Shown: piece after piece, positions 6,600 through 9,099 of the stretch | Numbering within the stretch: the stretch's first letter is position 1 | How the letters are laid out: each line of letters starts with the position of its first letter | Assembly (NCBI GenBank): GCA_012727415.1 | Contig: JAAYHI010000151.1 | Location: 1-9,099, forward strand | DNA length: 9,099 bases | Direction: 5' to 3' | DNA from: Bacillota bacterium | GTDB lineage: Bacteria > Bacillota > Proteinivoracia > UBA4975 | Program-made: the position numbers and the translations under genes | The notes under the pieces: model-generated | The model's database searches: none | What the model saw: only the letters and a program-made list of their open reading frames with translations | Told to the model about the DNA's origin: nothing

Positions 6600-6627
6600 G
6601 CATATTTGCACTGCAGGGGGATATAAT
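6600..6627 (+). promoter_or_regulatory. Putative promoter of the M23 peptidase gene, sporulation-sigma-like
   Basis: A perfect TATAAT lies at 6622-6627, but there is no credible TTGACA-like box 16-18 bases upstream. Instead GCATATT (6600-6606) fits the sigma-E -35 pattern, and 13 bases later GATATAAT (6620-6627) matches 6 of 8 positions of the sigma-E -10 pattern CATACAAT. The same bases also satisfy the looser sigma-F form (GCATA, then GG with A and T at the right places), with a somewhat short spacer. It lies between the glpX terminator and the gene, so a promoter is needed here. Which sigma factor uses it is inference. Confidence 0.45.
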
Positions 6628-6672
6628 AGAGAGCAACCACTTTGGCAAAAAACGTCAATTGAGGTGATTTCC

Positions 6673-7593
6673 ATGCGGAAGCTTATTTTGTCCGCAATTG
6701 CTGCAGTGTTCGTAACTTTAATTTTTGCCGGGACTGCGGCAGCTTATAGCGCTGAGAATTCAGCTTATACCATTGAAGAAGTGATGGCCATGACAGAGGA
6801 ACTGGCGAATTCTGAATACTACTCGCCGGAACTGTGTATGCGCTATCTCGAGTACAAACAGCAGCGGATAGAAGTCATTTCCTATACAGTGGTCAAGGGA
6901 GATACTCTGATCGGCATTTCCAAAAGATTTGGCGTAAGTCTTGCTACCATCTGTGAAAGCAATCAGATTGAAAACCCAAATTTTATCAGGGAAGGCCAGC
7001 AACTGCAATTTCCTGCCGTTTCGGGATTGCTGTACACCGTAGTTCCCGGTGATGAGCTGGCTGTCCTGGCGGAAAAGTATGAAGTGGCCTACGAGGACAT
7101 TTGGTTTGCAAATTCTCTTGACAGTGAAGAGCTGACCCCCGGGAGCATACTTGTCATTCCAGGGGCGCGCTTGCCCGACCCCATGCAGAGGGCAACTTCC
7201 TTAAGCAGAGGAATATCCAAGGTGAATTATGGCTTTATCTGGCCATTGCGGGGAGGGCTGTCTTCATATTATGGCCTGCGCAGAGGTTCCCCTCACAGGG
7301 GAATTGATATTACCGGTCCTGTAGGCGCTCCAATTCGCGCAGTAGCTGACGGCAAAGTAATCAGCGCTGGCTGGGCGGGGACATACGGGTACAGGGTTAC
7401 ATTGCAACATAAATCGGGAATCACAACTTTATATGCCCATGCCTCCAAGCTGAACGTTGCCCTGGGAGATAGAGTCAAGCAGGGGGATATCATTGCCTAT
7501 GTCGGGGAAACAGGAAACGCTACCGGCCCCCACTTGCATTTTGAAGTCAGGGTAAACGGCCGCCACATTAATCCTCTAACCTGCCTGCCCTAG
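6673..7593 (+). CDS. Secreted LysM-LysM-M23 peptidoglycan endopeptidase
   Basis: This 306-residue exported protein should cut peptide cross-links of peptidoglycan. Residues 1-24 form a signal peptide (positive MRK, a hydrophobic core, cleavage after AAA). A helical linker follows to about 68. LysM repeats, which bind glycan chains, lie at about 70-114 (YTVVKGDTL to LQFP) and 120-163 (YTVVPGDEL to LVIP). The M23/LytM domain covers about 187-303, with zinc ligands H208 and D212 in HRGID and H289 in HLHFE, and catalytic H256 (LYAHAS) and H287. All are present, so it should be an active enzyme rather than a degenerate one. The start ATG has GAGGTG six bases upstream; a longer in-frame start at 6547 overlaps glpX and crosses the terminator. 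An M23 peptidase is common at this place in clostridial genomes. Its promoter hints at sporulation control. Confidence 0.93.
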   Translation: MRKLILSAIAAVFVTLIFAGTAAAYSAENSAYTIEEVMAMTEELANSEYYSPELCMRYLEYKQQRIEVISYTVVKGDTLIGISKRFGVSLATICESNQIENPNFIREGQQLQFPAVSGLLYTVVPGDELAVLAEKYEVAYEDIWFANSLDSEELTPGSILVIPGARLPDPMQRATSLSRGISKVNYGFIWPLRGGLSSYYGLRRGSPHRGIDITGPVGAPIRAVADGKVISAGWAGTYGYRVTLQHKSGITTLYAHASKLNVALGDRVKQGDIIAYVGETGNATGPHLHFEVRVNGRHINPLTCLP

Positions 7594-7642
7594 CAGCAGG
7601 GAAATCCCCCTTCAGCAGAGAATATATAGCTTAAACAACTGT

Positions 7643-7649
7643 GGGGGAG
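7643..7649 (+). promoter_or_regulatory. Ribosome binding site supporting the GTG start of tdk
   Basis: GGGGGAG ends nine bases before GTG 7659. The in-frame ATGs at 7668 and 7677 have weaker upstream sequences. The N-terminus MHLMKDMGW from the GTG aligns with the MYIMKQSGW-type start I recall for Bacillus Tdk. Confidence 0.55.
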
Positions 7650-7658
7650 AGATGAAGA

Positions 7659-8234
7659 GTGCACCTGATGAAGGATATGGGATGGCTGGAAGTAATATGT
7701 GGCAGTATGTACAGCGGCAAAAGCGAGGAGCTTATTCGCCGGGTTAAGAGAGCGGAGATAGCGCGGCTTAAGGTTCAGGTCTTTAAACCCAAGATAGATG
7801 ACCGTTTTAATCAGACAAATGTGGTGGCCCACAACGGCGCTCAGACCGAGGCAGTTGCCGTGGATGATTCTGGTGTGCTTTTTTCCTTGGTGAAAGGAGA
7901 CACCGAAGTGGTTGCCATTGACGAAGCCCAATTTTTTGACCATGGTATCGTTGATGTCTGCCGACGCCTGGCCGATATGGGCAAACGGGTTATTGTCGCC
8001 GGCCTCGACCTTGATTTTCGCGGCCAGCCCTTTGGCCCAACTCCCATTTTGATGGCGATGGCGGAATATGTGGACAAGCTTCAGGCTATCTGCATTAAAT
8101 GCGGCAATCCCGCCAACCGCACCCAGCGCTTGGTAAATGGTAAGCCTGCCAAGGCCACAGAACCGACAATTTTGGTGGGGGCCTCTGAGAGCTATGAGGC
8201 CAGATGCCGCCGCTGCCATGAGGTGCCCCGGTGA
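7659..8234 (+). CDS. tdk: Thymidine kinase (type II, zinc-containing)
   Basis: Tdk phosphorylates thymidine with ATP to make dTMP in the salvage pathway. The 191 residues are normal for the cytoplasmic bacterial enzyme. The P-loop GSMYSGKS is at 15-22, the Walker B segment with the catalytic glutamate is VVAIDEAQFF (84-93, with D88 and E89), and DLDFRGQPFGP (117-127) is conserved. The structural zinc is held by C145 and C148 (CIKC) plus C183 and C186 (CRRC). GTG is chosen as start because GGGGGAG precedes it by nine bases and the N-terminus then matches the family. I see no clear promoter or terminator in the 65 bases after the peptidase gene, so read-through from that gene is likely. In related genomes rpmE sits just before tdk; it is absent here. 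The 3' end overlaps the DUF1385 gene by four bases. Confidence 0.97.
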   Translation: MHLMKDMGWLEVICGSMYSGKSEELIRRVKRAEIARLKVQVFKPKIDDRFNQTNVVAHNGAQTEAVAVDDSGVLFSLVKGDTEVVAIDEAQFFDHGIVDVCRRLADMGKRVIVAGLDLDFRGQPFGPTPILMAMAEYVDKLQAICIKCGNPANRTQRLVNGKPAKATEPTILVGASESYEARCRRCHEVPR

Positions 8235-9088
8235 AACGAGGGGACATTGGCGGGCAAGCGGTACTTGAAGGGGTCATGCTGCGCAGCCCCAGGGTTCAGG
8301 CCGTTGCTGTGCGGGCTGCCAACGGGGAAATAATAACACGGTGTACTCCAGTGACTTCCCTGACCTCAAGAAAGGGTTTTTTTGGCCTTCCGCTTATCCG
8401 GGGCATTGTCGCCTTGTATGAGTCATTGCAGGCCGCCATTTCAAGCCTGACTTTGTCGGTCAATCTTGTGGAACCCGAGGAACAAATTTCTGCCGGGCAA
8501 ATGGCCCTGGTTACAACGGTCTCCCTGGTGCTGGGGGTCGGGCTTTTCTTTTTGTTGCCAACGGTGCTGGTTGCCCCCCTCGCTGGGAAACTGGGTCCCG
8601 GATACATCAACTTGCTGGAAGGGCTTGCCAGGGTGCTGATCTTTGTTGGTTACCTCTCTGTGGTAGGACTGTCCAGGGACATCAGGCGCACCTTTGCATA
8701 TCATGGAGCAGAACATAAAGTCATTATGTGTTGGGAGGAGGGCAAGCCTTTAAATGTCGAAGCTGCAGCCACTTGTTCCCGTTTCCATCCCCGGTGCGGA
8801 ACGAGTTTTCTCCTCTTGGTGGTCGTACTGAGCATAGTAATTTTTTCTTTTTTTTCTCCCCCTAATCTCCTGGCGAAGCTGGGGCTGCGGTTGGCCCTGC
8901 TTCCCCTGTTGACCGGATTATCCTATGAGCTGATCAGGTGGACGGCAAGGAGTTCTTCTCCAGTTGCCAGGTTGCTGCTGACTCCTGGCCTGCTGCTGCA
9001 AAAACTTACCACCCGGGAGCCCGACTCCGGCCAGCTGGAGGTCGCTCTGGCCGCCCTGGCAGCTGTCATTGACCGGGAGGAAGAGTAA
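8231..9088 (+). CDS. DUF1385 (YqhQ-type) integral membrane protein of unknown function
   Basis: This 285-residue protein belongs to the DUF1385/YqhQ family (COG3872), whose function is not established. The family start KRGDIGGQAVLEGVMLRSP (2-20) is clear. Hydrophobic segments lie at about 91-115, 128-147, 193-208 and 217-235, so it should sit in the cytoplasmic membrane. Two highly conserved blocks, HGAEHK (158-163) and HPRCGTSF (186-193), lie between the second and third segments. Their H158, E161, H162, H186 and C189 could form a metal or catalytic site (inference). The C-terminal tail QKLTTREPD (257-265) is also typical, so the gene is complete though a little short. Translation starts at a GTG that shares the bases GTGA with the tdk stop; GAGGTG five bases upstream supports it. 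The family is commonly encoded beside prfA and prmC in Clostridia, which probably follow outside the window. Confidence 0.92.
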   Translation: MKRGDIGGQAVLEGVMLRSPRVQAVAVRAANGEIITRCTPVTSLTSRKGFFGLPLIRGIVALYESLQAAISSLTLSVNLVEPEEQISAGQMALVTTVSLVLGVGLFFLLPTVLVAPLAGKLGPGYINLLEGLARVLIFVGYLSVVGLSRDIRRTFAYHGAEHKVIMCWEEGKPLNVEAAATCSRFHPRCGTSFLLLVVVLSIVIFSFFSPPNLLAKLGLRLALLPLLTGLSYELIRWTARSSSPVARLLLTPGLLLQKLTTREPDSGQLEVALAALAAVIDREEE

Positions 9089-9097
9089 AGATATAAT
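9069..9097 (+). promoter_or_regulatory. Near-consensus sigma-A promoter at the window end
   Basis: TTGACC (9069-9074, 5 of 6) and TATAAT (9092-9097, 6 of 6) are separated by exactly 17 bases. The -35 lies inside the end of the DUF1385 gene and the -10 follows its stop by three bases. It should drive the next gene, outside the window. Confidence 0.72.
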
Positions 9098-9099
9098 AC

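Noticed and set aside
6547..6672. N-terminal extension of the M23 peptidase from ATG 6547
   Set aside because: It would begin inside glpX, run through the terminator and bury the clear signal peptide that starts at 6673.
7594..7625. Possible terminator after the M23 gene (CCCT...AGGG and GGGAAATCCC pairings)
   Set aside because: The stems are only 3-5 base pairs and no T-run follows.
7652..7747. Short open frame from ATG 7652 just before and overlapping tdk
   Set aside because: It is out of frame with tdk, about 30 codons long and carries no recognisable peptide; the ribosome binding site is better explained by tdk's GTG.
7590..8219. 209-codon open frame on the - strand opposite tdk
   Set aside because: It is a shadow of tdk; its sequence is low-complexity with no recognisable domain, and tdk on the other strand has every family motif.

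Overview
The window is a compact stretch of a bacterial chromosome with every gene on the + strand. It most likely comes from an anaerobic member of the Bacillota (Clostridia or a related class). The evidence is strong AGGAGG-type ribosome binding sites, GTG and TTG starts, stem-loop plus T-run terminators, and the order pyrG - fba - fsa - glpX - (M23 peptidase) - tdk - DUF1385, which is a known Bacillota housekeeping neighbourhood. I cannot name a genus.

Layout: (1) 1-1045 holds the 3' end of kamD and a complete kamE, the two subunits of the B12- and PLP-dependent lysine 5,6-aminomutase. (2) 1125-2732 is pyrG (CTP synthase), behind a plausible sigma-A promoter. (3) 2783-3979 is kal and kce, two further enzymes of lysine fermentation, joined end to end. 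(4) 3992-5499 is fba (class II fructose-bisphosphate aldolase) and fsa (transaldolase/F6P-aldolase family), closed by an intrinsic terminator at 5505-5527. (5) 5601-6557 is glpX (class II fructose-1,6-bisphosphatase), with an inverted repeat just upstream and its own terminator at 6570-6594. (6) 6673-7593 is a secreted LysM-LysM-M23 cell-wall peptidase with an unusual promoter that resembles sporulation sigma-factor sites. (7) 7659-9088 is tdk (thymidine kinase) overlapping a DUF1385/YqhQ membrane protein. The window ends with a near-consensus sigma-A promoter facing the next gene.

How the genes fit together: KamDE, Kce and Kal are steps of the pathway fermenting lysine to acetate, butyrate and ammonia. 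The other genes of that pathway (kamA, kdd) are not in the window and may lie upstream. Fba, Fsa and GlpX supply hexose and pentose phosphates by gluconeogenesis, which a cell living on amino acids needs. PyrG and Tdk supply nucleotides. The most notable point is that the lysine genes are split around pyrG, with kal-kce in the slot between pyrG and fba where Bacillus carries spo0F. The rho and rpmE genes often found between glpX and tdk are absent. I found no IS element, CRISPR array, tRNA or rRNA, and no gene-free stretch longer than about 120 bases.
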